64,000 nucleotides of DNA, from NCBI RefSeq assembly GCF_900631615.1, contig NZ_LR131273.1:1302001-1366000 (forward strand). The letters are read 5' to 3'. The notes under the pieces were generated by a model. The model made no database searches. It was not told where the DNA came from and was given only the letters and a program-made list of their open reading frames with translations. This document shows positions 35,837 to 44,132 of the stretch, in pieces. The stretch comes from Tsukamurella paurometabola. Lineage in GTDB: Bacteria; Actinomycetota; Actinomycetes; Mycobacteriales; Mycobacteriaceae. Numbering within the stretch: position 1 is the first letter of the stretch; each line of letters starts with the position of its first letter. Both the position numbers and the translations under genes were made by a program.

Positions 35837-37282
35837 GTGAACGACGAACGACCGCGCGACGAGCGGAACCTCGCCTGGTCGCAGGTCCCCGAGGGCGACC
35901 CGCGCTCCCGCGCGCCCCGGCACCCGCAGGGCATCCCCCGCCCGCGCCCGGGCCAGCGCCCCGGCCCCCCGCAGCCGCAGCAGCGCGCAGCGCAGCAACC
36001 GCCCCGTCGGCCCGGACCGCCGCAGGGCGCGCCGCAGCCCGGCCCGGCCCAGCCCCGCGCGACCCGGGTCGAGCGGCCGCAACCGCAGCCCCGGCAGGAG
36101 TGGGCGCCCCGTCAGGAGCCCGAGCCCCTCCCCGCGAGCGAGGTCAAGCGGCCCGTCGGGGCTCGGGGCAGCAGCGGCGGCCGGGTTCCGCCGCCCCCGC
36201 GTCCCCCGCGCAAGCCCCGCGGCCGGGACCGGGACCCCGGCCGGCGGTCCGCCGTCGCCCCCGCGCCGGCGGCACCCGCGCCGAAGAAGGTCCGGCGCAA
36301 GCGCAAGCTGCACCCCTTCCGCTGGTTGGGTGTGTTCCTCGTGCTGCTCCTGGTGGGCACGGTCGCCGGCACGATCTACTTCGACGGCAAGCTCACGCGG
36401 ATCGACGCGCTCGCGTCGTACGCGGGCCGGGTCGCCGACACCCCCGGCACGAACTGGCTGCTCGTCGGAACGGACGCCCGCGAGGGCCTCACGCCGGAGC
36501 AGCAGAAGGCGCTCGCGACGGGCGGTGACCTGGGCGGCGCCCGCACGGACACGATCATGCTGGTGCACATCCCGAAGTCCGGCGCCGCGACGCTCGTCTC
36601 GATCCCCCGCGACCTCTATGTGCAGATCCCCGGGCAGGGCGGGCACAAGATCAACGCGGCCTACTTCCTCGGCAGCACGTCCGGCAACGGCGACGCGGCC
36701 GGCGCACAGCTGCTGGTGCAGACCTTCGAGAAGGCCTCCGGCGTGCGCATCGACCACTACGCGGAGATCGGCTTCGGCGGCTTCGCGAACATGGTCGATG
36801 CGATCGGCGGCGTCGAGATGTGCCCGAAGTACCCGATCAACGATCCGAAGGCGGGCCTGCGGATCAAGGCCGGGTGTCAGACGCTCGACGGTGCGCAGGC
36901 CCTCGGCTACGTGCGCACGCGCGCCACACCGAACGCCGATCTCGACCGGGTCGTGCATCAGCGCGAGTTCATGTCCGCGCTGTTCAAGGAGGCGACTTCG
37001 CCGACGACGCTGCTCAACCCGTTCGAGATGTGGGGGCTGTCGAACGCGGTGGTCGAGGCGCTGTCCGTCGACAAGGACACCCACCTGTGGGATCTCGCGC
37101 GGCTCGCGTGGGCCATGAGCGGCGACACCGTGACCACCACGACGCCCACCGCCGGCAGCGAGTACACCAGTGACGGGGACTCCCTGGCGTGGGGGAAGAA
37201 CACCGACGAGTTCTTCGGGCTGCTCGCCGCCGACCAGCCCGTTCCGGCTCGCCTACTGAGTGGGACCCCGGGAACCGGTTAA
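35837..37282 (+). CDS. LytR-CpsA-Psr (LCP) family phosphotransferase (481 aa)
   Basis: A membrane-anchored enzyme of the family that attaches arabinogalactan or other polymers to peptidoglycan. A Pro/Arg/Gln-rich cytosolic region (1-155) leads to one helix (~162-185) and the extracytoplasmic LCP domain. Conserved arginines and acids are visible: WLLVGTDAREG, GGARTDTIMLVHI, SIPRDLYVQIPG, then GYVRTRATPNADLDRVVHQR with the R-x-R...D..R pattern that binds the lipid pyrophosphate. GTG at 35837 is chosen for its place after a TACAGT box. The envelope role fits the AG operon in the window. Confidence 0.88.
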   Translation: MNDERPRDERNLAWSQVPEGDPRSRAPRHPQGIPRPRPGQRPGPPQPQQRAAQQPPRRPGPPQGAPQPGPAQPRATRVERPQPQPRQEWAPRQEPEPLPASEVKRPVGARGSSGGRVPPPPRPPRKPRGRDRDPGRRSAVAPAPAAPAPKKVRRKRKLHPFRWLGVFLVLLLVGTVAGTIYFDGKLTRIDALASYAGRVADTPGTNWLLVGTDAREGLTPEQQKALATGGDLGGARTDTIMLVHIPKSGAATLVSIPRDLYVQIPGQGGHKINAAYFLGSTSGNGDAAGAQLLVQTFEKASGVRIDHYAEIGFGGFANMVDAIGGVEMCPKYPINDPKAGLRIKAGCQTLDGAQALGYVRTRATPNADLDRVVHQREFMSALFKEATSPTTLLNPFEMWGLSNAVVEALSVDKDTHLWDLARLAWAMSGDTVTTTTPTAGSEYTSDGDSLAWGKNTDEFFGLLAADQPVPARLLSGTPGTG

Positions 37283-37285
37283 GGT
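37280..37285 (+). promoter_or_regulatory. -10 box TAAGGT of the tetR gene
   Basis: TAAGGT overlaps the LCP stop codon (TAA) and ends 6 bases before the ATG at 37292. Confidence 0.5.
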
Positions 37286-37291
37286 GGCGCC

Positions 37292-37951
37292 ATGACTGAA
37301 CGCGGCCGAATCGGCCGTCCGCCGAAGGTGAACCGTGAGCAGGTGGTCGCCGCGGCGGCCGACATCCTGACCACCGACGGCCCGCTGAAGTTCTCGATGC
37401 GCACCCTCGCGGCGCGCCTCGACATCAGCGCGATGGGCATCTACCACTACTTCGATTCCAAGAACGACCTGCTCGGCGCCGTGCTCGAGCACCAGTCGTG
37501 GAACACGCCGGTGCCCGACCTGGCCGAGGATCCGCACGAGCGGCTGGTACAGCTGCCGCTCATCGTGATCGACCACCTCACCCGGCACCCGTGGGTGATC
37601 GACGTGCTCTCGGCGGACGAGATCATCGACGCCTACTCGGCGTGGTCGTTCGACGAGTTCCTGCGGACGACGGACGAGATCGGCATCCCCGAGGAAGAGT
37701 CGCTGCACCTGCTGCTGGGGCTGTGGCGGTTCACGATCGGCGAGGTCACCGTGCGCACCAACCAGGCGATGCGCGACGCCCGTCCGTCGTCGAGCGCGTG
37801 GTACGAGCGGGAGATCCCGCAGCACGTGATCGATCGGCCGCGCCTGGCCCGCGCCCTGGGTGCCCTGGACCCCAGCGCCGAGAGCTACGACGTGCGGCAG
37901 ACCATCCTCGCGTACCTCCGCGGCGCCCTCGGCGACCGCTTCCACGGCTGA
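37292..37951 (+). CDS. TetR-family regulator (219 aa)
   Basis: N-terminal helix-turn-helix domain with REQVVAAAADILTTDGPLKF and LAARLDISAMGIYHYFDSKNDLL, the TetR signature with YHYF. The C-terminal part (~95-205) resembles the TetR_C group and includes FRTTDE-like and LLLGLWRFTIGEVT segments. It follows the LCP gene by 9 bases but has its own TAAGGT box. No operator palindrome is evident in the short gap, so the target is probably elsewhere. Confidence 0.88.
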   Translation: MTERGRIGRPPKVNREQVVAAAADILTTDGPLKFSMRTLAARLDISAMGIYHYFDSKNDLLGAVLEHQSWNTPVPDLAEDPHERLVQLPLIVIDHLTRHPWVIDVLSADEIIDAYSAWSFDEFLRTTDEIGIPEEESLHLLLGLWRFTIGEVTVRTNQAMRDARPSSSAWYEREIPQHVIDRPRLARALGALDPSAESYDVRQTILAYLRGALGDRFHG

Positions 37952-37981
37952 TCCGGCCCGGGGCCGGATCAGCCGGGCGAA

Positions 37982-38878
37982 CTACAGCGAGACCTGGCGC
38001 CCGCGCAGGCCGTCGCGCGAGCGCCGCTGCGCGGCGGTGAGCTCGGAGTCGTCGGCCAGGGCCTCCGCCAGGCGCTTCGCCAGTTCGACGGTGCCGGCCA
38101 CCCACTCGTCGGGGTGCGACTCGCGGTCCAGGTCGAAGACGGGCACGAGCAGCCCGTCGGAGCGGAACGAGCCGGCGAACCGCGAGCCCTCGCCCACGGT
38201 GAGGCCGCCGGCGGCGTGCACGCGGGCCAGGGCGGCCATCAGCTCGTCCTCCGGCGCGGGGTGCACCCAGCGCAGGTGCGCCTTGGAGCCGGTGTCGGCC
38301 CACCAGGGCGCGCCGACCCCGTCGGCGCCGAGGTCGATCCGCGCGGCGGGCGTGATGAGCGAATTGGCGTGCTCGACGAGCTGCCGGGTCTGCGCGTCGG
38401 CCTCGCCGGCGAGCCACCAGTCGAAATCCTTGTGCACGGTGATCTCGAGCGGCGCGGCGGCGTCGAGGACCTCGAGCAGCACGCCGTCACGCTCCTCGGA
38501 CAGGGCCTCGCCCGTCTCGGCGTCGGCGGCGAACCGGGCGGCGCCGGCGAGCGCGGAACCGGGCTGCAGGGGGCGGGTGGCGGTCTGCAGGGCCGCGTAA
38601 CCGACGACCCCGTCTGCCTCCTCGCGCACGAGGGCCTGCGCGGCGCCGGGGAGCACCGTCGCGAGGCGGATCTCCCGGTTGGCGCCCGCGACCTTCAGTG
38701 GCGCGGTGGCGCTGGGCACGAAGTTCCGCAGCGCGACGATGTCGCACTCGGCGGCCAGACCCTCGAAGGGGCGGCTGCTCGCGGCGGCCGTGGCCTCGGC
38801 GCGGGCGCGCTGGGCGGCCAGCTTCTCGGCACGGTTCGATCCCTCGCGGGGAGTGGCATTGCGTTCGCGTCTACCCAT
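37982..38878 (-). CDS. DUF5926 family protein (298 aa)
   Basis: A soluble protein typical of mycolata, with a Lys/Arg/Ala-rich N-terminal helix (EKLAAQRARAEATAAASSRP) then FEGLAAECDIVALRNFVPSA, the family opening. Later segments include ITVHKDFDWWLAG and FDLDRESHPDEWVAGTVELA. Such proteins often sit beside glpQ. Function is unknown; no catalytic motif is visible. The ATG is 7 bases after a TAGGCT box that overlaps the end of glpQ. Confidence 0.75.
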   Translation of the reverse strand: MGRRERNATPREGSNRAEKLAAQRARAEATAAASSRPFEGLAAECDIVALRNFVPSATAPLKVAGANREIRLATVLPGAAQALVREEADGVVGYAALQTATRPLQPGSALAGAARFAADAETGEALSEERDGVLLEVLDAAAPLEITVHKDFDWWLAGEADAQTRQLVEHANSLITPAARIDLGADGVGAPWWADTGSKAHLRWVHPAPEDELMAALARVHAAGGLTVGEGSRFAGSFRSDGLLVPVFDLDRESHPDEWVAGTVELAKRLAEALADDSELTAAQRRSRDGLRGRQVSL

Positions 38879-38885
38879 GCCCGGC

Positions 38886-38891
38886 AGCCTA
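38886..38891 (-). promoter_or_regulatory. -10 box TAGGCT of the DUF5926 gene
   Basis: TAGGCT ends 7 bases before the ATG at 38878 and overlaps the last codon region of the upstream glpQ gene. Confidence 0.5.
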
Positions 38892-39647
38892 TCCCCGCAG
38901 CCAGGAGCGCGTACGGGCCGGGTGGTTGGTGGCGATCCACTCCACGCCGAGGCCGTTGCACAGGGCCACGTCCGCCTCGGAATCGACGGTCCAGCAGTAG
39001 GTGAACCGGCCTGCGGCCCGGGCCTTGGCGACGGTGTCGGGGCGCTCCCGCAGCGAGTCGACCGACGGCCCGATGCCCTGCGCGCGGACCGCGGTGGCGG
39101 CGCCGCCCCCGAGCAGGCGGGAGGCCTCGCCGAGCAGCACCGCGGGGACGCCCGGGGCGTTGCGACGCACGCGCCAGACCGCGGAGCCGGAGAAGGAGAT
39201 GACGACGACCGGTGCGTCGGCGAGATCGTCGGGGCGGGAGAGCCCGTGCCGCTGCAGCGTGGCGAGCAGCTTCTGCTCGACCATGCCGCCGAACCGCACG
39301 GGGTGCTTCGTCTCGACGAAGAGCTTGCGGCCGGACGTGCGGGCCAGCTCGATCAGCTCGTCGAGGGTCACCACCGGCTCCGGGCGGCCGGGCCGCTTCC
39401 ACGAGCCGAAGTCCAGGGCTTTGAGGTCGGCGAGGTCGAGTTCGGAGACGGCGCCGGTGCCGTCGGAGGTGCGTTCGACGGTGCGGTCGTGCAGGCAGAC
39501 CAGGTGCTGGTCCTTGGTGAGCCGGACATCGCACTCGATCGCGTCGGCGCCCTCGGCGACGGCGGCCTCGAAGGCGCTCATGGTGTGCTCGGGGAACTCG
39601 CCGCTGGCGCCCCGGTGGGCCACGATCCCCGCTACGCCGCCAACCAT
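38889..39647 (-). CDS. glpQ: glycerophosphodiester phosphodiesterase (GlpQ1-like, 252 aa)
   Basis: Hydrolyses glycerophosphodiesters to glycerol-3-phosphate and an alcohol. The GDPD core is complete: AHRGASGEFPEHTMSAF with H10, then AIECDVRLTKDQHLVCLHD carrying the metal-binding E, D and second H, and FVETKHP near 118. The TIM-barrel end CNGLGVEWIATNHP is typical. ATG at 39647 overlaps the DUF4328 gene by 16 bases. No signal peptide is seen, so it acts in the cytosol. The order follows Rv3842c-Rv3843c. Confidence 0.93.
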   Translation of the reverse strand: MVGGVAGIVAHRGASGEFPEHTMSAFEAAVAEGADAIECDVRLTKDQHLVCLHDRTVERTSDGTGAVSELDLADLKALDFGSWKRPGRPEPVVTLDELIELARTSGRKLFVETKHPVRFGGMVEQKLLATLQRHGLSRPDDLADAPVVVISFSGSAVWRVRRNAPGVPAVLLGEASRLLGGGAATAVRAQGIGPSVDSLRERPDTVAKARAAGRFTYCWTVDSEADVALCNGLGVEWIATNHPARTRSWLRG

Positions 39648-40465
39648 CGCGTCCCGTCCTCCTGCTCCCGGGCCGTCGGCCCCCCGTCGATCACGCGGAC
39701 CAACCGTGCCGTGACCAGCAGGAACAGCCCGCTCAGCAGGTAGGTCAGCGCGGTGTAGACCATCGCGTCGGCGCTGTGCTGGAGGCCGCCGTCCGCGCGC
39801 GAGTACGCCACGCACCCCACCGTGACGATAGTCAGCGCGACCCACCCGGCCCACCACCGCCGGATGAACAGCGCGCGACGATCCGTCTGCAGCCCTGCGG
39901 CCCGCCGCTGGGCGTCGGCGAGTTCGAGCACCAGGACCGGGGCGGCCACGAGGTTCACCACCGGCACCAGGCAGTACGCCCAGAGCTGCCAGGTCGGACG
40001 GGGTTCGAGCGTGCCCAGCTCGTCGTAGGCGCGGGTCCGGGCGGCCTGCAGCCACAGCGTGAGCACCACCGCGAGCGCGATCACGGCGAGCACGGCCAGC
40101 CAGCCCACCGCGAACGCGCCGACCGTGGCGATCACCGCGAGCCAGCCCGGCACGGGGCCGGCCCGGTTGATGACCAGGAGCAGGTAGGCCAGTGCCTCGA
40201 CGGCCGCCGCGGCGAAGACGATGCCGGTGGTGAGGCGCAGGACGAAGGGGGTGGCACCGGCCGCGGCCTCGGCGGTGGTCGGCGGGGCGTCCACGGCCGG
40301 GCCGAAGTCCTGGCGCAGGCCCCAGCGCGGCGTCGACCGGTAGTGCGGCGTCGGCTTCGGCGCCGGCGGGGCGTTCCGCGGCACCGGCAGCGTCTCGGGC
40401 GGTCGCCGGGCGAGCCAGCGGAGCCGGGCGCGCGGCTGCGCGGTGCGCGCGGGATTCGGGTGCAT
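39632..40465 (-). CDS. DUF4328 membrane protein (Rv3843c-like, 277 aa)
   Basis: An Arg/Pro-rich N-terminal region (~1-70) precedes about five hydrophobic helices. The DUF4328 hallmarks PRPTWQLWAYCLVPVVNLVA and later RRWWAGWVALTIVTVG are clear. Function is unknown. The ATG at 40465 overlaps the rhodanese stop (TGATG), and its stop overlaps glpQ, so rhodanese, DUF4328 and glpQ form a coupled unit. Confidence 0.8.
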   Translation of the reverse strand: MHPNPARTAQPRARLRWLARRPPETLPVPRNAPPAPKPTPHYRSTPRWGLRQDFGPAVDAPPTTAEAAAGATPFVLRLTTGIVFAAAAVEALAYLLLVINRAGPVPGWLAVIATVGAFAVGWLAVLAVIALAVVLTLWLQAARTRAYDELGTLEPRPTWQLWAYCLVPVVNLVAAPVLVLELADAQRRAAGLQTDRRALFIRRWWAGWVALTIVTVGCVAYSRADGGLQHSADAMVYTALTYLLSGLFLLVTARLVRVIDGGPTAREQEDGTRWLAA

Positions 40466-40815
40466 CAGACGGCCCCCGGGCTGCCGTCCGGTCGCACGAC
40501 GGGGCGGCCGGCGGACGCCCAGGCGATCATCCCGCCGTCCACGACGGCGGCCTCGATCCCCACGGTCTCCAGGTAGCGCACGGCCTGCTCGGAGCGGCCG
40601 CCGCCGCGGCAGATCACGTACACCTGGTCGTCCAGGTCGATCTCCTCGAAGCGGACGGGCAGGTCGGGCAGCGGCAGGTGCACCGCTCCGGGAGCGTGGC
40701 CGAGGTCCCATTCGCCCGGGTCACGCACGTCGAGCACGGTGAGGCCGGCCGCGGCCGCGAGGTCCGTGGGCAGCGCGTCGACGGGGATCGGACCGTCTGC
40801 GGGGTAGTCCGTCAT
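40465..40815 (-). CDS. single-domain rhodanese-like protein (116 aa)
   Basis: A small sulfurtransferase-type domain. LTVLDVRDPGEWDLGHAPGAV marks the N-half, and the active-site loop is VICRGGGRSEQAVRYL with the persulfide cysteine present. It ends with GGMIAWASAGRPV, typical of the family. The sulfur acceptor is unknown. It is the first gene of a coupled three-gene unit. Confidence 0.88.
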   Translation of the reverse strand: MTDYPADGPIPVDALPTDLAAAAGLTVLDVRDPGEWDLGHAPGAVHLPLPDLPVRFEEIDLDDQVYVICRGGGRSEQAVRYLETVGIEAAVVDGGMIAWASAGRPVVRPDGSPGAV

Positions 40816-40947
40816 GGCTCCAGTCTTCCACGGGCGGCGGGGGCCGCCGACGATTCATCCACAGTTTCCACAGGCTCATCCACAACTTGAGGGTTGTGCT
40901 GTGAGCGCTTCACCAGCGCGGATTCAGCACCCTGTGGATCGACCATG

Positions 40948-41856
40948 TCAAGCGCCGAAATTCGCCCACAGGCCGCGCCGCTGAAGGCCCGCGAGCGCCC
41001 CGTCGAGCACCCCCGCGGTGACGGACGCGGCGAGCCCGGCACCGTCGATCGCGGTGCCGCCGCCCAGCAGGCGCGCGAGCAGGGGCTTCGGGGTGTGCAT
41101 GGCCTCGATCTCGGCGTCGGGGTAGCGCTCGTCGAGAATTCCGCGCAGGGTGCCGATGCCATCGGCGAGGCCCACGTCGACGGCGTTGCGGCCGATCCAC
41201 ACCTCGCCCGTGAACAGTGCCGGGTCGTCGCCGAGGCGGTCGCCCCGGCGGCTGGTCACCCAGTCGCGGAAGGCGCTGTGGATATCGCCCTGGATGCCGT
41301 GCAGCCACTCGATGTCGTCCTCGCGGACGTCCTCGAACATGTCGAGCCGGTGCTTGGCATCACCCTCGGTGACGACGCGGCGCTCGAGGCCGATCTTGCC
41401 GATCAGCTCCTTCGCGCCGAAGCTCGCGGAGATGACGCCGATGGAGCCGACGATGGACGTCGTGGTCACGAAGATCTCGTCGGCGGCACAGGCCAGCCAG
41501 TATCCGCCCGACGCGGCGACGTCCTCGCAGAAGGCGAGGACGGGCAGCTCGTGCTTCGCTGCGAGCTGCCGGATCCGCGTGGCAATGAGCTCGCTCTGCG
41601 CCGGCGAACCGCCGGGGCTGTTGAGGACCAGCGCGACGGCCACGGCGTCGTCGGTCTCGAAGGCGCGGCGGAGCACCGACTCCACGCCGGCCAGGTTGAG
41701 GGTGCCGCGTCCGAGCCCGCCCGACATGGCGGGCGCGGCGATGGGCCCCTCAAGGCGCACGACGGGGATCACTCCCCCGGCCTGCCCGAGGGCGGCGCGC
41801 ACGCGGTGGCTGGCGGCCTTGGCCGCGTCCTGCAGTTCGGTCACGAGGGGACTCAT
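40948..41856 (-). CDS. sppA: S49-family signal peptide peptidase, SppA-like (302 aa)
   Basis: A serine/lysine protease that degrades signal peptides or membrane fragments. The Ser nucleophile is in EDVAASGGYWLACAADEI, the lysine base is in SFGAKELIGKIGLERR, and ALVLNSPGGSPAQSE is the oxyanion region. 302 residues is the short single-domain form. There is no clear N-terminal helix, so it may be peripheral. ATG follows TACCGT by 7 bases. Confidence 0.9.
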   Translation of the reverse strand: MSPLVTELQDAAKAASHRVRAALGQAGGVIPVVRLEGPIAAPAMSGGLGRGTLNLAGVESVLRRAFETDDAVAVALVLNSPGGSPAQSELIATRIRQLAAKHELPVLAFCEDVAASGGYWLACAADEIFVTTTSIVGSIGVISASFGAKELIGKIGLERRVVTEGDAKHRLDMFEDVREDDIEWLHGIQGDIHSAFRDWVTSRRGDRLGDDPALFTGEVWIGRNAVDVGLADGIGTLRGILDERYPDAEIEAMHTPKPLLARLLGGGTAIDGAGLAASVTAGVLDGALAGLQRRGLWANFGA

Positions 41857-41863
41857 GGACCCG

Positions 41864-41869
41864 ACGGTA
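41864..41869 (-). promoter_or_regulatory. -10 box TACCGT of sppA
   Basis: TACCGT ends 7 bases before the ATG at 41856, without a ribosome binding site. Confidence 0.5.
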
Positions 41870-41902
41870 GCGGGCTGATCCGACACCGGCGATCGGCGCA
41901 GG

Positions 41903-42322
41903 TCAGGGGGCGAGCGGCGAGCCCGGGAAGTTCCGGGCGACGGTCCACACGACGACGAGCACTCCGACGGTGATCCACAGGTACTTGTTCTGCGGCACCG
42001 CCGGGACGGTGAACCCGATCCGCCGGCCCAGCCAGGCGAGCCACAGCCACGCCAGCACGGCACCGGCCGGGTAGATGAGCGCGTTCGACCCGAGGGCCGC
42101 GAGGAACTCGCCGTTGGTGACGTCGTTGACGGCGCGCAGGCCGCCGCACCCGGGGCAGTACAGGCCGGTCGCCGCGTACAGGGGGCAGATGCCCCAGCTG
42201 TTCTGCACGTGCGGGTCGCGCAGATGCAGCGCGAGGACGACGGCACCGGTCCCGGCCGCCGCGGCGAGCGGCCAGGCGGCCGCGCGCAGGCGCGAGGTGC
42301 TCGACGGTGCGGTCGCGGTCAT
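41903..42322 (-). CDS. DUF2752 membrane protein (139 aa)
   Basis: A small membrane protein with three hydrophobic segments. The DUF2752 signature is plain: GICPLYAATGLYCPGCGGLR followed by AVNDVTNGEFLAAL, with the conserved cysteines. Function is unknown. ATG at 42322 is 7 bases after TAACCT, and the longer upstream frame is therefore unlikely to be used. Confidence 0.85.
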   Translation of the reverse strand: MTATAPSSTSRLRAAAWPLAAAAGTGAVVLALHLRDPHVQNSWGICPLYAATGLYCPGCGGLRAVNDVTNGEFLAALGSNALIYPAGAVLAWLWLAWLGRRIGFTVPAVPQNKYLWITVGVLVVVWTVARNFPGSPLAP

Positions 42323-42329
42323 GATTCCC

Positions 42330-42335
42330 AGGTTA
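42330..42335 (-). promoter_or_regulatory. -10 box TAACCT of the DUF2752 gene
   Basis: TAACCT ends 7 bases before the ATG at 42322. Confidence 0.5.
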
Positions 42336-42365
42336 GCGCCGTGGTCCGGCGACCCCTGCGCGCGA

Positions 42366-42764
42366 TCAGATCGCGGAGACGAAGGCGAGGCCACCGAACA
42401 GGCAGCCGAGCGAGACGAGGGTGTCGAGCAGTGCGTAGCCCCAGGCGTTGCGCCGGTTGAGCAGGTTGAGCACCGCGTGCGCTCCGAAGGTGGTGCCGAG
42501 CAGCAGCGACGTCAGGAAGGTGATGGCCAGCACGTCGAAGGTGCCGGTGTAGGTGCAGGCCATCGCCGCGCACTCCCGGATGGAGGGCATCGCGCGGACG
42601 GCGAGCACGAGGTTGACGATCGTCGCCGTGAAGGATGCGGCGAGCAGCGTCAGCGACACGATGATGTCGGCGCGGGTCTGGCGGCCGCCGACGAGGGTCC
42701 GGATGCGGCCTGCCCGATCACCGCTGGGGCGCTGGGTGCGCACCCCGATGCTGGTTCCGGTCAT
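42366..42764 (-). CDS. hypothetical four-helix membrane protein (132 aa)
   Basis: No family recognised. A polar, Arg-rich start (TGTSIGVRTQRPSGDRAGRI) is followed by about three to four hydrophobic segments: IIVSLTLLAASFTATIVNLV, TFDVLAITFLTSLLLGTTFG and LLDTLVSLGCLFGGLAFV. I start at ATG 42764; a TTG at 42800 and an ATG at 42773 are in frame. A 27-bp palindrome sits just upstream at 42808-42834 and probably controls it. Confidence 0.6.
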   Translation of the reverse strand: MTGTSIGVRTQRPSGDRAGRIRTLVGGRQTRADIIVSLTLLAASFTATIVNLVLAVRAMPSIRECAAMACTYTGTFDVLAITFLTSLLLGTTFGAHAVLNLLNRRNAWGYALLDTLVSLGCLFGGLAFVSAI

Positions 42765-42807
42765 GTCCACCATGGTCTCGCGCGGCGCGGCGGATTCCAA
42801 CCATTTG

Positions 42808-42834
42808 CGATAGAAACCGACGGTGTTTCTATCG
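42808..42834. promoter_or_regulatory. 27-bp palindromic operator, second copy
   Basis: Perfect 10-bp arms CGATAGAAAC / GTTTCTATCG around a 7-bp centre. Length and outer half-sites match the palindrome at 19887-19913. It lies upstream of the leftward membrane-protein gene; the region to its right up to 43061 holds only regulatory repeats and no convincing gene. Confidence 0.65.
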
Positions 42835-42989
42835 ATCGATGCCGCAGCGGCGCAGGTGGACGCCGTAAAGCAATGCGCCGGTCTAATAGATCACATTTGC
42901 TTGAATGAACAACAAACATCGGACATTCGCACCAGGCGAATCATCGGCGGCGATACCGGACGTTGTGCCGGGATCGATTTCCTACTGCT

Positions 42990-43026
42990 CTGTAGGTCCG
43001 CTACAGTGTTCCACACCACAGCTGTG
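42990..43026. promoter_or_regulatory. inverted repeats upstream of a small membrane-protein gene
   Basis: CTGTAG-5-CTACAG (42990-43006) overlaps a TACAGT -10-like box (43002-43007), and the palindrome CACAGCTGTG follows at 43017-43026. Both fit repressor sites for the gene at 43062. Confidence 0.45.
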
Positions 43027-43061
43027 ACGGGCTTCACAGGTGCAACACGGAAGGCGGCGCG

Positions 43062-43214
43062 ATGACGGTCAAGCACACCCACTCCTTCGCCGCCGGGCCC
43101 GACGCCACGGCGCGCAGCTCCTGCACCGTGTACTTCTCGCGCTCACTGACGCGCACCCTGCTGACGGTGGCGGTGCTCGCGCTCGCGCTCGTCCTCATCG
43201 TCGCGCTGGGCTGA
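43062..43214 (+). CDS. small single-helix membrane protein (50 aa)
   Basis: A 50-residue frame with a good ribosome binding site (GGAAGGCGGCGCG before ATG). The first half is polar ([20 protein letters not shown]), and the last ~22 residues form one hydrophobic helix ([18 protein letters not shown]). Third codon positions are almost all G or C, as in real genes here. It lies alone upstream of sodA behind two inverted repeats. The role is unknown. Confidence 0.6.
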   Translation: MTVKHTHSFAAGPDATARSSCTVYFSRSLTRTLLTVAVLALALVLIVALG

Positions 43215-43365
43215 ATCCCGCCCCGCACGCCCGGCCCCCGACAGCGGCGCGCCCGACACCCGTCGCGCCACGGCGAACCTCAACCGCACTTCATGCGCTT
43301 TCGGCCGTCCTTATTGCGGAACCATTCCAGATAAGAAAGGCTGGAAGGGTACGAAGGACCAACCA

Positions 43366-43381
43366 GGAAGCGTTCGCTTCC
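43366..43381. promoter_or_regulatory. inverted repeat in the sodA leader
   Basis: GGAAGCG-TT-CGCTTCC lies 18-34 bases before the sodA GTG. It could be a regulator site or a leader hairpin near the ribosome binding site GAAGGGAAAG. Confidence 0.4.
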
Positions 43382-43399
43382 GCTATCGAAGGGAAAGAC

Positions 43400-44002
43400 G
43401 TGGCCGTCTACACTCTGCCGGACCTCGACTACGACTACAGCGCTCTCGAGCCCTACATCTCGGCCGAGATCATGGAGCTGCACCACAGCAAGCACCACGC
43501 CGCGTACGTTGCCGGCGCCAACCAGGCCCTCGAGCAGCTCGCCGAGGCCCGCGAGGACGGCTCCATCGCCACCAAGGCGCCGCTGCTGTCGAAGAACCTC
43601 GCCTTCCACCTGGGTGGCCACACCAACCACTCGGTGTTCTGGAAGAACATGTCGCCGAACGGTGGCGACAAGCCGGTGGGCGACCTGGCTGCCGCGATCG
43701 ACGAGCAGTTCGGGAGCTTCGACAAGTTCCAGGCCCACTTCAACGCCGTCGCCATGACGCTGCAGGGCTCCGGCTGGTCCATCCTGGCCTACGACCACAT
43801 CGGCCAGCGCCTCGTGATCCAGCAGCTCACGGATCAGCAGGGCAACATCTCGGTCGGCCTCACCCCGCTGCTGCAGCTGGACATGTGGGAGCACGCCTTC
43901 TACCTGCAGTACAAGAACGTCAAGGGTGACTACGTCAAGGCCTGGTGGAACGTCGTGAACTGGGACGACGTCGCCGCGCGCTACGCCGCCGCCACCGCCT
44001 GA
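43400..44002 (+). CDS. sodA: superoxide dismutase (Fe/Mn)
   Basis: Detoxifies superoxide; in mycobacteria the protein is exported despite lacking a signal peptide. The 200 residues start with [20 protein letters not shown], nearly as in M. tuberculosis. Metal ligands are in [24 protein letters not shown] and [14 protein letters not shown], and [11 protein letters not shown] is conserved. The GTG start is preceded by GAAGGGAAAG; the upstream open frame is not coding. A terminator follows. Confidence 0.97.
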   Translation: MAVYTLPDLDYDYSALEPYISAEIMELHHSKHHAAYVAGANQALEQLAEAREDGSIATKAPLLSKNLAFHLGGHTNHSVFWKNMSPNGGDKPVGDLAAAIDEQFGSFDKFQAHFNAVAMTLQGSGWSILAYDHIGQRLVIQQLTDQQGNISVGLTPLLQLDMWEHAFYLQYKNVKGDYVKAWWNVVNWDDVAARYAAATA

Positions 44003-44024
44003 GTCCTTCTGTCCTCAGCCTCGG

Positions 44025-44058
44025 AACCCCGTCCAGCGCACCAGCGCCGGCGGGGTTT
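44025..44058 (+). terminator. rho-independent terminator after sodA
   Basis: AACCCCG (44025-44031) pairs with CGGGGTT (44051-44057), followed by TTCGTCGTTTCG. It lies 23 bases after the sodA stop. Confidence 0.65.
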
Positions 44059-44132
44059 CGTCGTTTCGGTGCTATGCGATACGAATCATTTGCTATCGTG
44101 AGTTTTCGGCCCACGTATTCGAAAGGATTCCC

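Noticed and set aside
42823-43065. 80-codon rightward frame after the 42808 palindrome
   Set aside because: Third codon positions are not GC-biased, no ribosome binding site, and it runs through promoter and operator sequences.
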